Shown: positions 54,435 to 63,373 of the stretch, piece after piece
How the letters are laid out: each line of letters opens with the position of its first letter
Position numbering within the stretch: position 1 is the stretch's first letter
Source of the DNA: Sterolibacterium sp.
Lineage (GTDB): Bacteria; Pseudomonadota; Gammaproteobacteria; Burkholderiales; Rhodocyclaceae
Direction: 5' to 3'
Assembly: GCA_028713555.1 (NCBI GenBank)
Contig: JAQTOA010000006.1
Coordinates: 124,001 to 188,000 of the forward strand
DNA: 64,000 nucleotides
Made by a program: the position numbers and the translations under genes
The notes under the pieces: generated by a model
What the model saw: only the letters and a program-made list of their open reading frames with translations
The model's database searches: none
Told to the model about the DNA's origin: nothing

Positions 54435-54963
54435 CCCGCAGCAATCCGTACTCGACGACATCGATATAGTTACCATCGATGAACAGGGCGCCGCGGCGCG
54501 TTCCCTCTTCAACCATGCCGAGAGTTTGTGCCAGACCACGCATGCCGGCATTGGTCGATGCCGTCCCGCAGTAAATCCGGCGCAGGTTGAGCCGATCAAA
54601 GCCATGGGTCAGCAGCAGACGCGCAGCCTCGGCAGAATAACCTTTTCCCCAGCAACTCCTGTCGCCGATGAGGATGGCGAATTCGGCGCTGCGATTGATC
54701 GGGTCTATCTGTTGGAGGGAAATGTTGCCGATGTGTGGTTTTGCGCCGGCGACATCGAAAATCGCCCACACCAGGCGGCTGCGATCACCTGCCAGACTGT
54801 CGATGTAGGCGGCGAGTTCAGCCGCTTGTTTCGGGAAAGCGCCATGACTGTTGTGGCGGCAGACCTCCATGTCGTGGAACCAGGATGGATAGGGGCCTTC
54901 CATTGCCCAGCGGTCGAGCGGGCAGACAGCGATTCTTTCGGTACGATAGATGAACGAGTTCAT
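54409..54963 (-). CDS. GNAT-family N-acetyltransferase (RimJ/RimL type, PseH-like by context)
   Basis: 184 residues from ATG 54963, which overlaps the aminotransferase stop as ATGA. The acetyl-CoA-binding region IGDRSCWGKGYSAEAARLLL (about residues 98-117) and the later NAGMRGLAQTLGMVEEGTRR are typical of RimJ/RimL-like GNATs, the group that includes PseH. It would acetylate an amino-sugar intermediate made by the aminotransferase upstream. Confidence 0.85.
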   Translation of the reverse strand: MNSFIYRTERIAVCPLDRWAMEGPYPSWFHDMEVCRHNSHGAFPKQAAELAAYIDSLAGDRSRLVWAIFDVAGAKPHIGNISLQQIDPINRSAEFAILIGDRSCWGKGYSAEAARLLLTHGFDRLNLRRIYCGTASTNAGMRGLAQTLGMVEEGTRRGALFIDGNYIDVVEYGLLRDEFRRPPA

Positions 54964-56237
54964 CGCAGAGCCTCCAGGTTGTTCCATACCTTGTGAAAAG
55001 CGCCGATGACGGCGTCCACTTCGGCATCATTATAGTGATGAGCGCAGAATTCAAGGGCCAGGACGGTGCGGTCATTACAGTCTTCCGCCACCGGACAAAT
55101 GCCATCGTTATAGTCGATAGCGGCACGTCCGAGCTGCGGCCACCACGGGAAATTGCGGCTGCCGTAAGCGATTTTGCGCCGGTACATCGGCAAGCGATGC
55201 ACGAGGACGTACCCCTCCGCCAGGGCAGGCACACCCTCGGCGACAAGAGCCTCGGCGAGACGCTTGCGCGACACCCCAAGCACGGCGGGATCCAGCAACA
55301 TGGGAAACAGGTAATACACATGGCTGCAACCCGGCTTGACGATGGGGGGGCGTAGCCCAGGCAAGCCCCGCAGGCCCGCTGTGAGACGCTTTGCAGCGTG
55401 CATCTTCGCCGCGATCAACCTGGGCAGCTTGGCGAGCTGTTCGATGCCCATCGCCGCTTCAATCTCGCCCAGCCGGAAGTTGAAGCCGAGGATATTGATG
55501 CTGTCGGTAATGCCCTTCGGCCCCACTATATTTTCGCCATGGTTGCGGATCAACTGCATACGTTCGGCGAGAGTGTCGTCGTCGGTGACGCACATTCCGC
55601 CTTCGCCGGTATGGATGTGCTTGTGGTAGTTGAGGCTGAAGACGCCGATATCGGCGACAGTACCCGCGTAGCGGTCGCGGTACATCGCACCCGGCGACTG
55701 GGCGGCGTCCTCTATCAGCTTGAGGCCATGGCGACGCGCGATGACGTAGAGCGCATCGAGATCGGCCGGGTGACCGAAGATATCGGTGACAACGATAGCC
55801 CTGGTGCGTGACGTGATGGCGCGCTCCACTGCGTGAGGATCGAGATTGAAGGTTTCCGCTTCGATATCGGCGAATACCGGCAGGGCATTCCAAACCAGTA
55901 TCGCAGTGGCGGTGGCCGACATGGTCCACGGACTGACGATAACCTCGTCGCCCGGTTCCACCCCGATGGCGCCAATTGCCGCGATCAGGCCGGAGGTGGC
56001 CGAGTTGACCGATACTGCATGCTGGCAGTGGAAGTGTTTTGTCCATGCCTGTTCAAATTCGCGGATCTTTGGGCCGCCGTAGAAATCCTCGTCCCAGCAG
56101 CCCAGAAAACGCGACAGTACGCCACTCTCGACGACCGCCTTGGCCGCAGCAACCTCCTCGGGTCCGTAGGAGGAGTAAGGCTGAAAAATGGTAGGTATGG
56201 CTTTGGTACCGCCTAGTATCGCTAAACGATCAGTCAC
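54960..56237 (-). CDS. DegT/DnrJ/EryC1-family PLP sugar aminotransferase
   Basis: Transfers an amino group to a keto-sugar. The GTG start at 56237 (MTDRLAILGGTKAIPT) overlaps the oxidoreductase stop by 8 nt; the open frame upstream is inside that gene. 425 residues. PLP-site features are VNSATSGLIAAIGAIGVEPG, KLIEDAAQSPGA and the lysine in FSLNYHKHIHTGEGG (near 208). It resembles inositol/sugar aminotransferases at least as much as PseC, so the substrate is open. Confidence 0.9.
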   Translation of the reverse strand: MTDRLAILGGTKAIPTIFQPYSSYGPEEVAAAKAVVESGVLSRFLGCWDEDFYGGPKIREFEQAWTKHFHCQHAVSVNSATSGLIAAIGAIGVEPGDEVIVSPWTMSATATAILVWNALPVFADIEAETFNLDPHAVERAITSRTRAIVVTDIFGHPADLDALYVIARRHGLKLIEDAAQSPGAMYRDRYAGTVADIGVFSLNYHKHIHTGEGGMCVTDDDTLAERMQLIRNHGENIVGPKGITDSINILGFNFRLGEIEAAMGIEQLAKLPRLIAAKMHAAKRLTAGLRGLPGLRPPIVKPGCSHVYYLFPMLLDPAVLGVSRKRLAEALVAEGVPALAEGYVLVHRLPMYRRKIAYGSRNFPWWPQLGRAAIDYNDGICPVAEDCNDRTVLALEFCAHHYNDAEVDAVIGAFHKVWNNLEALR

Positions 56238-57222
56238 GGATATCTGCTCCAAGTGTATCGATAATGCTTGCGATGGTTTTCTGGGTCGCCAATGCAGTAA
56301 CCCCAGTAGATGGCAAGTCCGATCTTCGATTTGCAAGCCAATCTGCGGCGGCACTCACTACATGCCACTGGTAGCGAGCAAGACCGCTTTTGATCTGTCG
56401 GCCCTCTGTTTCAAGGGTATGGTAGCCGGGAAACTGGGGGTCGGCTACCTTCAACCGGGTTTCGATGCGCTGACCGAAGTCGCGCAGAGTGAGGCGACCG
56501 GCGCTGCCGAGCAGATCAATTTCTCCCAGTGAATAACACTCCTCGCGCGCCGCCAGAAACACTATTTCGGTATTGCCGAAGGTAATTTTGAAATCCGGCT
56601 GAGGGTCGTTGTCGGCGAGCGGGATTCCGGCAGAAATGATTTGTGCTTTGCCAGTCGCATCGCCCAACAGATAGGCAAGCAGATCAAGAAAATGGGAACC
56701 ATTGTTGATGAGTCCCTTCGAATACCAAACGGTGCCCTTGAAGATGGTACCGAGAGAGCCATCCCGGATAAGTGTCCTTGCTTCGGCTATGCCGGGATCG
56801 AAGCGGCGCATGTAGTTCACCAGCAGGGTGACGCTTTTCCGTTCAGCGCTGTCTACCATGGCTTGGGCGGTCGCCAAGTCTGAGGCCAACGGTTTTTCGC
56901 AAATTACCAGGCGGGGTTGGGCGGTGAGCGCTTGTTTCAGCGCCGCGCCGTGACCGGCTGTCGGGATGGCGAGTGCAAGTACCTGGGGCGCGCTGGCGGC
57001 GATTAGTCCGTTAATGTCGGCGAAAGCAGGGACGCCGTATTTGCGGGTGAACGCCCCGCGTTTGCCAATATCCGGGTCGACGCCACCGACCAGGTCGAAT
57101 TCCGGATGGGCGGCGAAGGCAGCCGCATGAGTGAGTACTGTATCGTCCGTAAAAATCGGTTGATCAAAATCATATCCCATGCCGATGCGGCCGAGGCCCA
57201 CCACCGCGCTACGCCACTTCAT
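56230..57222 (-). CDS. Gfo/Idh/MocA-family sugar oxidoreductase
   Basis: NAD(P)-dependent sugar dehydrogenase. ATG 57222 (MKWRSAVVGLGRIGMGYDF) overlaps the cytidylyltransferase stop as ATGA; 330 residues. The Rossmann motif VVGLGRIGMG (about 7-16) and the EKPLA motif (ICEKPLASDLATAQAM, about 105) are typical. Paired with the DegT aminotransferase it could make the keto-sugar that is then aminated. Confidence 0.9.
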   Translation of the reverse strand: MKWRSAVVGLGRIGMGYDFDQPIFTDDTVLTHAAAFAAHPEFDLVGGVDPDIGKRGAFTRKYGVPAFADINGLIAASAPQVLALAIPTAGHGAALKQALTAQPRLVICEKPLASDLATAQAMVDSAERKSVTLLVNYMRRFDPGIAEARTLIRDGSLGTIFKGTVWYSKGLINNGSHFLDLLAYLLGDATGKAQIISAGIPLADNDPQPDFKITFGNTEIVFLAAREECYSLGEIDLLGSAGRLTLRDFGQRIETRLKVADPQFPGYHTLETEGRQIKSGLARYQWHVVSAAADWLANRRSDLPSTGVTALATQKTIASIIDTLGADIRD

Positions 57223-57956
57223 GCGTCCCCTTTGCGTTTGACGTCGCTGTTGATAGCGACAAGATCGGGTCGACTCCGCAGCAAGGCGATAATTTCCCGG
57301 CATGAGAACAACGGGTTCTCAGCGCCGAAGTATTCGACGAGCGTCTTGATCAATCGGTAGTCAGCGGGTTCGTCCAGGGTGAGACCGAGATCCGGCCAAT
57401 CGAGTTCGTGCGGCGGCAGCAAATGGATCGGGCGAAACAACTCCGGATGGCGGCGAATATGCAGCGTGACATGCTCGTGTTCGGTCGGATCGCTGGTCAT
57501 GGCGGCGGAACGCCGCAGCGATTCAAGCCGGAACACCTGTACGTCCATACCGTCTGGATAGCCGCGGATATGGGCGTTGCTGGCGTAAGCGCAGTCGTTA
57601 TTGAGAAACAGGCGGATCACCTGCTCGACAATCTGAGGATCGATCAACGGGCAGTCGCCAGTGATTTCCACGACCGTCTCCGCGCCAACGGATGCCGCGG
57701 CACCGATGACACGTTCCATTACATCGTCCTCGCTGCCGCGAAAACAGGCGATGCCTTGCTCGGCGGCGAAAGCGGCCAGAGGGTCGTCGGTCGGTTTTGC
57801 GGTGGTCGCCAGCACTATCGCATCCAGCGAGGGTACTGCGCGCAGGCGATGCACCAGATGTGCCAGTAGTGGCTTGCCGCCCGCCGGCAGCAACACCTTG
57901 CCGGGTAGCCGCGACGAGGTCATGCGTGCTTCGATGGTGGCAATTGTGCGGGGCAT
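57219..57956 (-). CDS. SpsF-type cytidylyltransferase, copy 1
   Basis: 245 residues. Nucleotide-binding ARMTSSRLPGKVLLPAGGKP (about residues 10-29) and EITGDCPLIDP (about 95) place it with the SpsF/NeuA-like nucleotidyltransferases. It would activate the nonulosonic acid as a CMP sugar, the role of PseF. It lies 16 nt after pseI, the gene making its probable substrate. Confidence 0.87.
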   Translation of the reverse strand: MPRTIATIEARMTSSRLPGKVLLPAGGKPLLAHLVHRLRAVPSLDAIVLATTAKPTDDPLAAFAAEQGIACFRGSEDDVMERVIGAAASVGAETVVEITGDCPLIDPQIVEQVIRLFLNNDCAYASNAHIRGYPDGMDVQVFRLESLRRSAAMTSDPTEHEHVTLHIRRHPELFRPIHLLPPHELDWPDLGLTLDEPADYRLIKTLVEYFGAENPLFSCREIIALLRSRPDLVAINSDVKRKGDA

Positions 57957-57972
57957 GGCTGGGCATTTTCCC

Positions 57973-59028
57973 TCAGAACATATCCCAGCTAGCCGGCGTG
58001 CCGCGGGCGATATTCCGGACGACGCGTTTACCGAGCAGGGTGTCGAAATACTTTGGCGCCAGACCTCCGCCGGGTCGGATGGCGCGCAGGTTTTGCGGCG
58101 ATATCACATCGCCTGTTTTCAGGTCTGCGGTGATGTACAGGGAGCGGCGGAAAATCCGGCTTTTCAGCTCTGCCGCCGAACTGCCGTAGCTAATGCGGCC
58201 CAATGCCTGCCAGGCGCGTTCGCTCTCGATCACGAGGGCACGCAATTCCTCGGGTTCGAGGGAGAAGGTCGAATCCACACCGCCGTCGGCACGTCGCAAG
58301 GTGAAATGCTTTTCGATGACGGTGGCGCCAAGCGCCACCGATGCTACGGCGGCGCCAATGCCCATGGTATGGTCGGAGAGACCGACCTCGCAATCGAACA
58401 ACTGGCGCATGTGGGGTATGGTGCGCAGGTCGGTATTTTCCGGACTGGATGGGTAGCTGCTGGTGCACTTGAGCAATATCAGGTCGCGGCAACCGGCTTC
58501 GCGTGCGGCGCGTACCGTTTCGTCGAGTTCGCCGGCGCTGGCCATGCCGGTTGAAATAATCAGTGGCTTGCCGGTGGCGGAAGTTTTCCGGATCAGTGGC
58601 AGGTCGGTGTTCTCGAATGAGGCAATTTTGTAGCAGGGTGCATCAAGCGATTCGAGGAAGTCAACAGCAGTTTCATCAAAGGGCGTACTGAAGCAAACAA
58701 GCCCTTTTTCGCGGCAACGAGCGAAGATGGGTTTGTGCCATTCCCACGGGGTCGCTGCCTCGCGGTACAGAGCATAGAGCGATTTGCCCTGCCACAAGCT
58801 GCTGCTGTCGCTGATGAAGAAGTCGCCTTCGGCGATATCCAGTGTCATGGTGTCTGGTGTGTAAGTCTGCAATTTGAGCGCATGCGCGCCCGCAGCAGCC
58901 GCCGCATCCACGATCTCCATCGCCCGGTCGAGCGACTGGTTGTGGTTGCCTGACATCTCGGCGATGATGAAAGGTGGGGCTCCTAGCCCGATGAAGTGTT
59001 CGGCTATGTGGATTACACAGTCAGGCAT
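57973..59028 (-). CDS. pseI: Pseudaminic acid synthase PseI (NeuB family)
   Basis: Condenses a six-carbon amino sugar with phosphoenolpyruvate to a nine-carbon nonulosonic acid. ATG 59028 (MPDCVIHIAEH) overlaps the formyltransferase stop by 8 nt; 351 residues. NeuB TIM-barrel blocks: PPFIIAEMSGNHNQSLDRAM, ALKLQTYTPDTMTL, TPWEWHKPIFARCREKGLVC, FSTPFDETAVDFLESL, EVGLSDHTMG, VIEKHFTLRRADGGVDS. The C-terminal SAF domain is about 290-350 (RRSLYITADLKTGDVIS). The TPWEWHKPIF and FDETAVDFLE blocks favour PseI over NeuB or LegI. Confidence 0.9.
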   Translation of the reverse strand: MPDCVIHIAEHFIGLGAPPFIIAEMSGNHNQSLDRAMEIVDAAAAAGAHALKLQTYTPDTMTLDIAEGDFFISDSSSLWQGKSLYALYREAATPWEWHKPIFARCREKGLVCFSTPFDETAVDFLESLDAPCYKIASFENTDLPLIRKTSATGKPLIISTGMASAGELDETVRAAREAGCRDLILLKCTSSYPSSPENTDLRTIPHMRQLFDCEVGLSDHTMGIGAAVASVALGATVIEKHFTLRRADGGVDSTFSLEPEELRALVIESERAWQALGRISYGSSAAELKSRIFRRSLYITADLKTGDVISPQNLRAIRPGGGLAPKYFDTLLGKRVVRNIARGTPASWDMF

Positions 59029-59614
59029 GGATGCTTCCTTTTCGAGCTTTGCCAAGGATATCCTTGACCGGAGTATCCCATCCCGCATGGAGCAATGACA
59101 GGAAAGGCTCCTTGTCTTTGAGACGATGATAGGAGCCAGTACTGGACTGCTGACTGGCAGTAGATTCCCCGACTCGGATTGATGGCCAGTGTATGGTAAA
59201 GAGTTCGACTATGCTCCTGGTGAGCCGGTCATAGCTGGTGCGCAGAGTGTCACACGGATCGGCTAATACTTCTTGTTGCGCCAGGATTGCCCCTGTGTCC
59301 ACGCCGGGATCGATAAGGTGGATGCTAACTCCCTTTGGGGTATCTTCCAGAAAACTCCATAGATTCGGATCAGCCCCTCGATTCCATGGTAGAAAAGAAA
59401 CATGCAAATTTATTGCCCGGAAGGGATAGCGCAACAGTACTTCTAGAGAAATGATGTGACGATAGCCGAAACTGACGATGAAATCGGTATCTTCAAAAAT
59501 TTTGTCCGACAATCCTAGTGTTTCCTCAGTTTGCAACAGGAAATCACCATTGCGGGTAATTACTTGAGCCATGTCGTCGCGAGCAGGGCCAAGATATAGG
59601 ACTTTCATGGACAT
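59021..59614 (-). CDS. Formyltransferase-family protein (sugar N-formyltransferase candidate)
   Basis: 197 residues; a second in-frame ATG at 59608 is possible. The catalytic core of the tetrahydrofolate formyltransferase fold is present: NLHVSFLPWNRGADPN (Asn-x-His) and HLIDPGVDTGAIL with the catalytic-type Asp. It is far shorter than methionyl-tRNA formyltransferase (~310) and lies between pseG and pseI with overlaps at both ends, so formylation of an amino group on the nonulosonic sugar or its precursor is the best inference. Confidence 0.82.
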   Translation of the reverse strand: MSMKVLYLGPARDDMAQVITRNGDFLLQTEETLGLSDKIFEDTDFIVSFGYRHIISLEVLLRYPFRAINLHVSFLPWNRGADPNLWSFLEDTPKGVSIHLIDPGVDTGAILAQQEVLADPCDTLRTSYDRLTRSIVELFTIHWPSIRVGESTASQQSSTGSYHRLKDKEPFLSLLHAGWDTPVKDILGKARKGSIHA

Positions 59615-60651
59615 AATTTCCCTAGCGACAAGTGTTCGATGATGCGTATTACTCCCTGTCCATCAGTCAGTCCGAGGGCTGCTTTGGACATGGCGTTCAT
59701 CCTTACAGGGTTGTCAGCCAACAGCTCCAAAGCATCAGTGATTTCACTTGACTTTCGCTTCGATGTGTCGATCGATTGCGCTGCCCCCGCCAGTATTAGT
59801 GCTTTAGCAATACTTGCCTGATTATCGGCAATATTGATGACGATGGATGGCAGTCCTAGGCAGCATCGTTCCCATGCAGTCGAGCCGCAAGCACCGATAG
59901 CTAGATCGGCTGAGGCCATCAATTCAGCCATATTGTCAGACTGACCTAAAACATGCAGGTGTGAATGTCCCTCATAGCGAAGCCGCAATTCCTTCTGTCG
60001 CGGGTTGGCGCTGCCGAGCACCACATCGACTGAGGCTTTGCCGTTTGCTAGGTCGGAGGCAAGAAATCCTTCAATTGCAATTTCAGTCTCTCCGGTGGGA
60101 TCGCTGCCACCGAAACTGATTAACACACGATGAACTCTGCCGTTTCGATGGCGAAGTCTGGCGCGCTCTTCGCGGAACTCTCGACGCAACAGTGCATAGC
60201 CTGGCCCTAGCAGACGGCGACAATTTGCTGGTACTTGGTCTCGATATGATTCGGGATTGTCGAGAACATTTTGGTCGAGCAGCAGGTCGCAGTCGTGCGG
60301 GCGGCCGATGTCATCGATGGCGAAGATACGACCGCAGGAGGTGCGCAGTGCCGCTTCCCATTGGCTATCGAGACCGTAGTGGTCGACCACCAGCCAGTCG
60401 GGCCAGTTCCCATCCATCAGCGCAGCGCGCGTTTCCTTGGCATCCTGCGCCGGGTCGTCGGAGTCGCTGGAAAGCGCCGAGACCCCGTGGCCGTGCTGCC
60501 GCAACAGCGCCCGCCAGGGCTGTTCCGCGGCGCGGGTAACGAACAGGGTTTCGGTACCGTGTTCGCGCAGCAAGTCGGCCAGGGCAAGGCAACGCATCAG
60601 GTGGCCAGAGCCGATGGCTGAGGATGCGTCGACGCGGAAGGCGACCCGCAT
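59605..60651 (-). CDS. pseG: UDP-sugar hydrolase PseG/SpsG-like
   Basis: Removes UDP from the diacetamido-sugar before PseI acts. ATG 60651 (MRVAFRVDASSAIGSGHLMR) lies 2 nt after the aminotransferase stop; 348 residues. The N-terminal GSGHLMRCLALADLL, LVVDHYGLDSQWE, LISFGGSDPTGE and ADLAIGACGSTAWERCCLGL blocks are typical of the PseG GT-B fold, including the catalytic-type His of SGH. Confidence 0.88.
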   Translation of the reverse strand: MRVAFRVDASSAIGSGHLMRCLALADLLREHGTETLFVTRAAEQPWRALLRQHGHGVSALSSDSDDPAQDAKETRAALMDGNWPDWLVVDHYGLDSQWEAALRTSCGRIFAIDDIGRPHDCDLLLDQNVLDNPESYRDQVPANCRRLLGPGYALLRREFREERARLRHRNGRVHRVLISFGGSDPTGETEIAIEGFLASDLANGKASVDVVLGSANPRQKELRLRYEGHSHLHVLGQSDNMAELMASADLAIGACGSTAWERCCLGLPSIVINIADNQASIAKALILAGAAQSIDTSKRKSSEITDALELLADNPVRMNAMSKAALGLTDGQGVIRIIEHLSLGKLCP

Positions 60652-60653
60652 TG

Positions 60654-61940
60654 TTACCGCACCTTGAACAGTGGCTCTAGGGGGGCACAATGCAGCATCT
60701 GCTCCAGCTTGCCGCCAATTCCATCAGCCAGGAGAGGAAGGACTTCGGCATAGACATTAAGCAGGTGTTCAATGTCCTGGTCGCCGTGGGCGTAGGAAAG
60801 ATTGTGTGTGCCCAGCGTGAGTACGCCACGGGCAAACATTTCTTGGAGGAACAGGGTCTTGATCTGCCATTGACTGTAGCGCGGCGTATCGCCTATCAAC
60901 AGGAAAGACCAGGCCGGGTGACCTGACACCGAGAGCGTTTCCGTCAGGTTATTGGCGGCAATGAGACGGGAAAGACCGGCGACGATTTTTTCGCCTTGAC
61001 GGCGCAGGTGACTTATTACAGGCTCGCGCTGGATCTTGCCGATAGTTGCCTTAGCAGCGGCGAGTGACAATGTTTCACCGCCGAAGGTAAAGGAGAAAAA
61101 TATTTCCTCCATCAGTTTCATGACGTCGGCCCGTCCAACCACGGCGGAAAGCGGATAGCCGTTGGCCAGTCCTTTGCCGAGCGTCGCCAGGTCGGGCGTG
61201 ACGCCGAAATATTCTTGTGCGCCGCCCAAGGCGTAACGGAAGCCGGTGATGGTCTCGTCGAATATCAGCAGGGCGCCGTGCCGATGCGTCAGGTCACGCA
61301 CCCCTTCGAGGTAGCCGGGCTTGGGTTCCATTACATTCATCGGCTCGAGAATCACCGCAGCAAACTGGTCGCGCTGACTCAGCAGCAGTTCGTCGAGCGC
61401 GGCCAGATCGTTGTAAGGGAAGGCGTGGGTCAACATCCTCACTGCTTCTGGTACGCCGCGATGGCGGGCGGTCGAGCCGATGTACCAGTCCTGCCAACCA
61501 TGGTAGCCGCACACGGCGACATGTTCGCGCTCTGTGTAGGCCCGGGCCAAACGGATGGCGCCGGCGGTGGCATCGGAGCCGTTCTTGCCGAAACGCACCA
61601 TTTCCGCGCAGGGAACGGCTGCCACCAGAGCCTCGGCAACTTCGAACTCAAGCGCATGGGGCAGGGTGAAAAGAACGCCGTCGTCAAGCTGACCGCGGAC
61701 GGCGGCAGTGACGTCGGGATCGTTGTAGCCCAGGTTAACGGCAGCCAGCGAATTGACGAAATCCAGATACTCGTTGTCGTCCACATCCCAGACATGGCAG
61801 CCCTTGGCCTGCTTGATGAAGTAGGGAGAAACGCCGAACGGATACTGGGTCTTGCTCTTGCTAAAGGTTTGCGTTCCGAGCGGGATGGTTTTGAGCGCGC
61901 GCGCAAGCAATGCTTCTGATTTTTTATATCGTTCAGACAT
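60654..61940 (-). CDS. Class III aminotransferase, glutamate-1-semialdehyde aminomutase-like
   Basis: 428 residues. PLP-binding features are KNGSDATAGAIRLARAYT, YHGWQDWY, ILEPMNVMEPKPGYLEG, FDETITGFRY and the Schiff-base lysine in TLGKGLANGYPLSAVVGR (near residue 250). Versions in sugar operons probably aminate or isomerise a sugar intermediate rather than make haem precursors. It lies 9 nt after the second SpsF-type gene. Confidence 0.9.
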   Translation of the reverse strand: MSERYKKSEALLARALKTIPLGTQTFSKSKTQYPFGVSPYFIKQAKGCHVWDVDDNEYLDFVNSLAAVNLGYNDPDVTAAVRGQLDDGVLFTLPHALEFEVAEALVAAVPCAEMVRFGKNGSDATAGAIRLARAYTEREHVAVCGYHGWQDWYIGSTARHRGVPEAVRMLTHAFPYNDLAALDELLLSQRDQFAAVILEPMNVMEPKPGYLEGVRDLTHRHGALLIFDETITGFRYALGGAQEYFGVTPDLATLGKGLANGYPLSAVVGRADVMKLMEEIFFSFTFGGETLSLAAAKATIGKIQREPVISHLRRQGEKIVAGLSRLIAANNLTETLSVSGHPAWSFLLIGDTPRYSQWQIKTLFLQEMFARGVLTLGTHNLSYAHGDQDIEHLLNVYAEVLPLLADGIGGKLEQMLHCAPLEPLFKVR

Positions 61941-61949
61941 ATATATCCC

Positions 61950-62720
61950 TCAGGTTTTTTCCGCGCCAGTCGTCGCGTCCTTGACTAAAGATTTCAAATA
62001 GCCCTCATTGCGCTGGAATTTGGCGTTGATATTCATTAATTCTGGTCGGTGCTCTTCCAGGGACAGCACGTCTTCCATGGAAAAAGCCGGGTTATCAGGA
62101 TACAGCGCTTCGTACACCCGGGTTACGAGTTCAAAGTCCTCGGGCTCATCGACGGTCCAGCGCAGGTGAGACAAGTCCTGCTGCTGCTTGAAGCATCCGG
62201 TTCTGAAACGATCAGGTTGTTGATGTATGAAAGGGGTGACATGTTCTCGTTGGGAGGGGAGAAAAGCCTCGCGCCAGGCATCTTCGAGGCAGGCAAAACG
62301 GAACACCTCTACGTCAAGGCCGTCGGGAAAAGTGGGCACTATGGTATTACTTGCATAATCATATCCTCCCTCTAAATAAAAACTAATCACCTGATCCAGA
62401 ACCCGTGGATCAACAAGCGGGCAATCTCCGGTCAGGCGTACAACATGATCCGGATTAAATTCCTTTGCCGCCCAGTAGAAGCGGTCCAGCACGTCATCCA
62501 GACTACCTCGGTAGCAGTGGATGCCACTGCTACGGCACATTTCCTCGATCGGGTCATCGCAAATGGTTTCACTGGTTGCAACGACCAATCGATCTATCAA
62601 GCTTGCGCGGCATATGCGCTCGATCTGGCGTAGCAGCATTGGAATGCCAAGCAAAGGTTTGAGTACTTTGCCTGGCAAACGCGTCGAGGAAACTCTAGCC
62701 TGCAGAATGGCCAATATCAT
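61950..62720 (-). CDS. SpsF-type cytidylyltransferase, copy 2
   Basis: 256 residues. LQARVSSTRLPGKVLKPLLG (about 6-25) and LTGDCPLVDPRVLDQVI (about 95) match copy 1, but overall similarity to it is moderate by eye, so the two are not a recent duplication and may use different sugars. The start overlaps the methyltransferase 3' end by 26 bp. Confidence 0.87.
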   Translation of the reverse strand: MILAILQARVSSTRLPGKVLKPLLGIPMLLRQIERICRASLIDRLVVATSETICDDPIEEMCRSSGIHCYRGSLDDVLDRFYWAAKEFNPDHVVRLTGDCPLVDPRVLDQVISFYLEGGYDYASNTIVPTFPDGLDVEVFRFACLEDAWREAFLPSQREHVTPFIHQQPDRFRTGCFKQQQDLSHLRWTVDEPEDFELVTRVYEALYPDNPAFSMEDVLSLEEHRPELMNINAKFQRNEGYLKSLVKDATTGAEKT

Positions 62721-63372
62721 GGTAATAACCTTGCAGCGACTTCTGTAGCACTACACATGCCGCCCTGTGCGCGGAAGGGGTGGGCTGAATAGTCTGGGCC
62801 GGATGATCGTGGTTGAATGTAATTCGCGCAACTTCCGTATATGTCCCAAGTGCCCGGAACAGGCAGGCATAATCCTGCTTGTAGGTGTAAACATTTTCTC
62901 CTGGGCGATGGTGGTAAGGCCGTCGTTGCGGGAAGTCTGGCAAAAAGTCCCCAAGAATCAAAAAACCTTCGTCTCGCGTTACCCGGTCAACTTCCGCCAA
63001 TGAAGTGGCCAGGGTTGCGCGATCTATCCAGTGGAATACAAAATTGACGATGACCAGATCAAATGTCCCTTCAAGAGGAAGATTTGCAAGGGTTCCGTGG
63101 TGCAACTGTAGGTGCGGATAGCGCGATTGTCCATCAAGGATGGCTTCTTTACTCGCATCGACCCCCACCAATCTGCCCTTGATCTTTTTTGACAGAGTAT
63201 TGAGACGCCAGCCATTGGCACAACCCAGTTCTGCAACATCGCGAATGTTGTTTCTGTTTTCCAGCATGTCAAACATGCGCGAAGGCCAATCCACATGCTT
63301 TCCCAGTGCCGCTTGGTTGCGGTGGAACCAGGCATCGCCCTCACCACCAAAGAACACCTCGTCCTGGTTCAT
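62695..63372 (-). CDS. Class I SAM-dependent methyltransferase
   Basis: 225 residues. Motif I VAELGCANGWRLNTL (about 46-60), VGVDASKEAI and the post-I FDLVIVNFVFHWIDRATL block show a Rossmann-type methyltransferase. Probably O- or N-methylates a sugar or an intermediate, by context. It lies 1 nt after the aldo/keto reductase stop and overlaps the SpsF-type gene. Confidence 0.85.
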   Translation of the reverse strand: MNQDEVFFGGEGDAWFHRNQAALGKHVDWPSRMFDMLENRNNIRDVAELGCANGWRLNTLSKKIKGRLVGVDASKEAILDGQSRYPHLQLHHGTLANLPLEGTFDLVIVNFVFHWIDRATLATSLAEVDRVTRDEGFLILGDFLPDFPQRRPYHHRPGENVYTYKQDYACLFRALGTYTEVARITFNHDHPAQTIQPTPSAHRAACVVLQKSLQGYYHDIGHSAG

Positions 63373-63373
63373 C

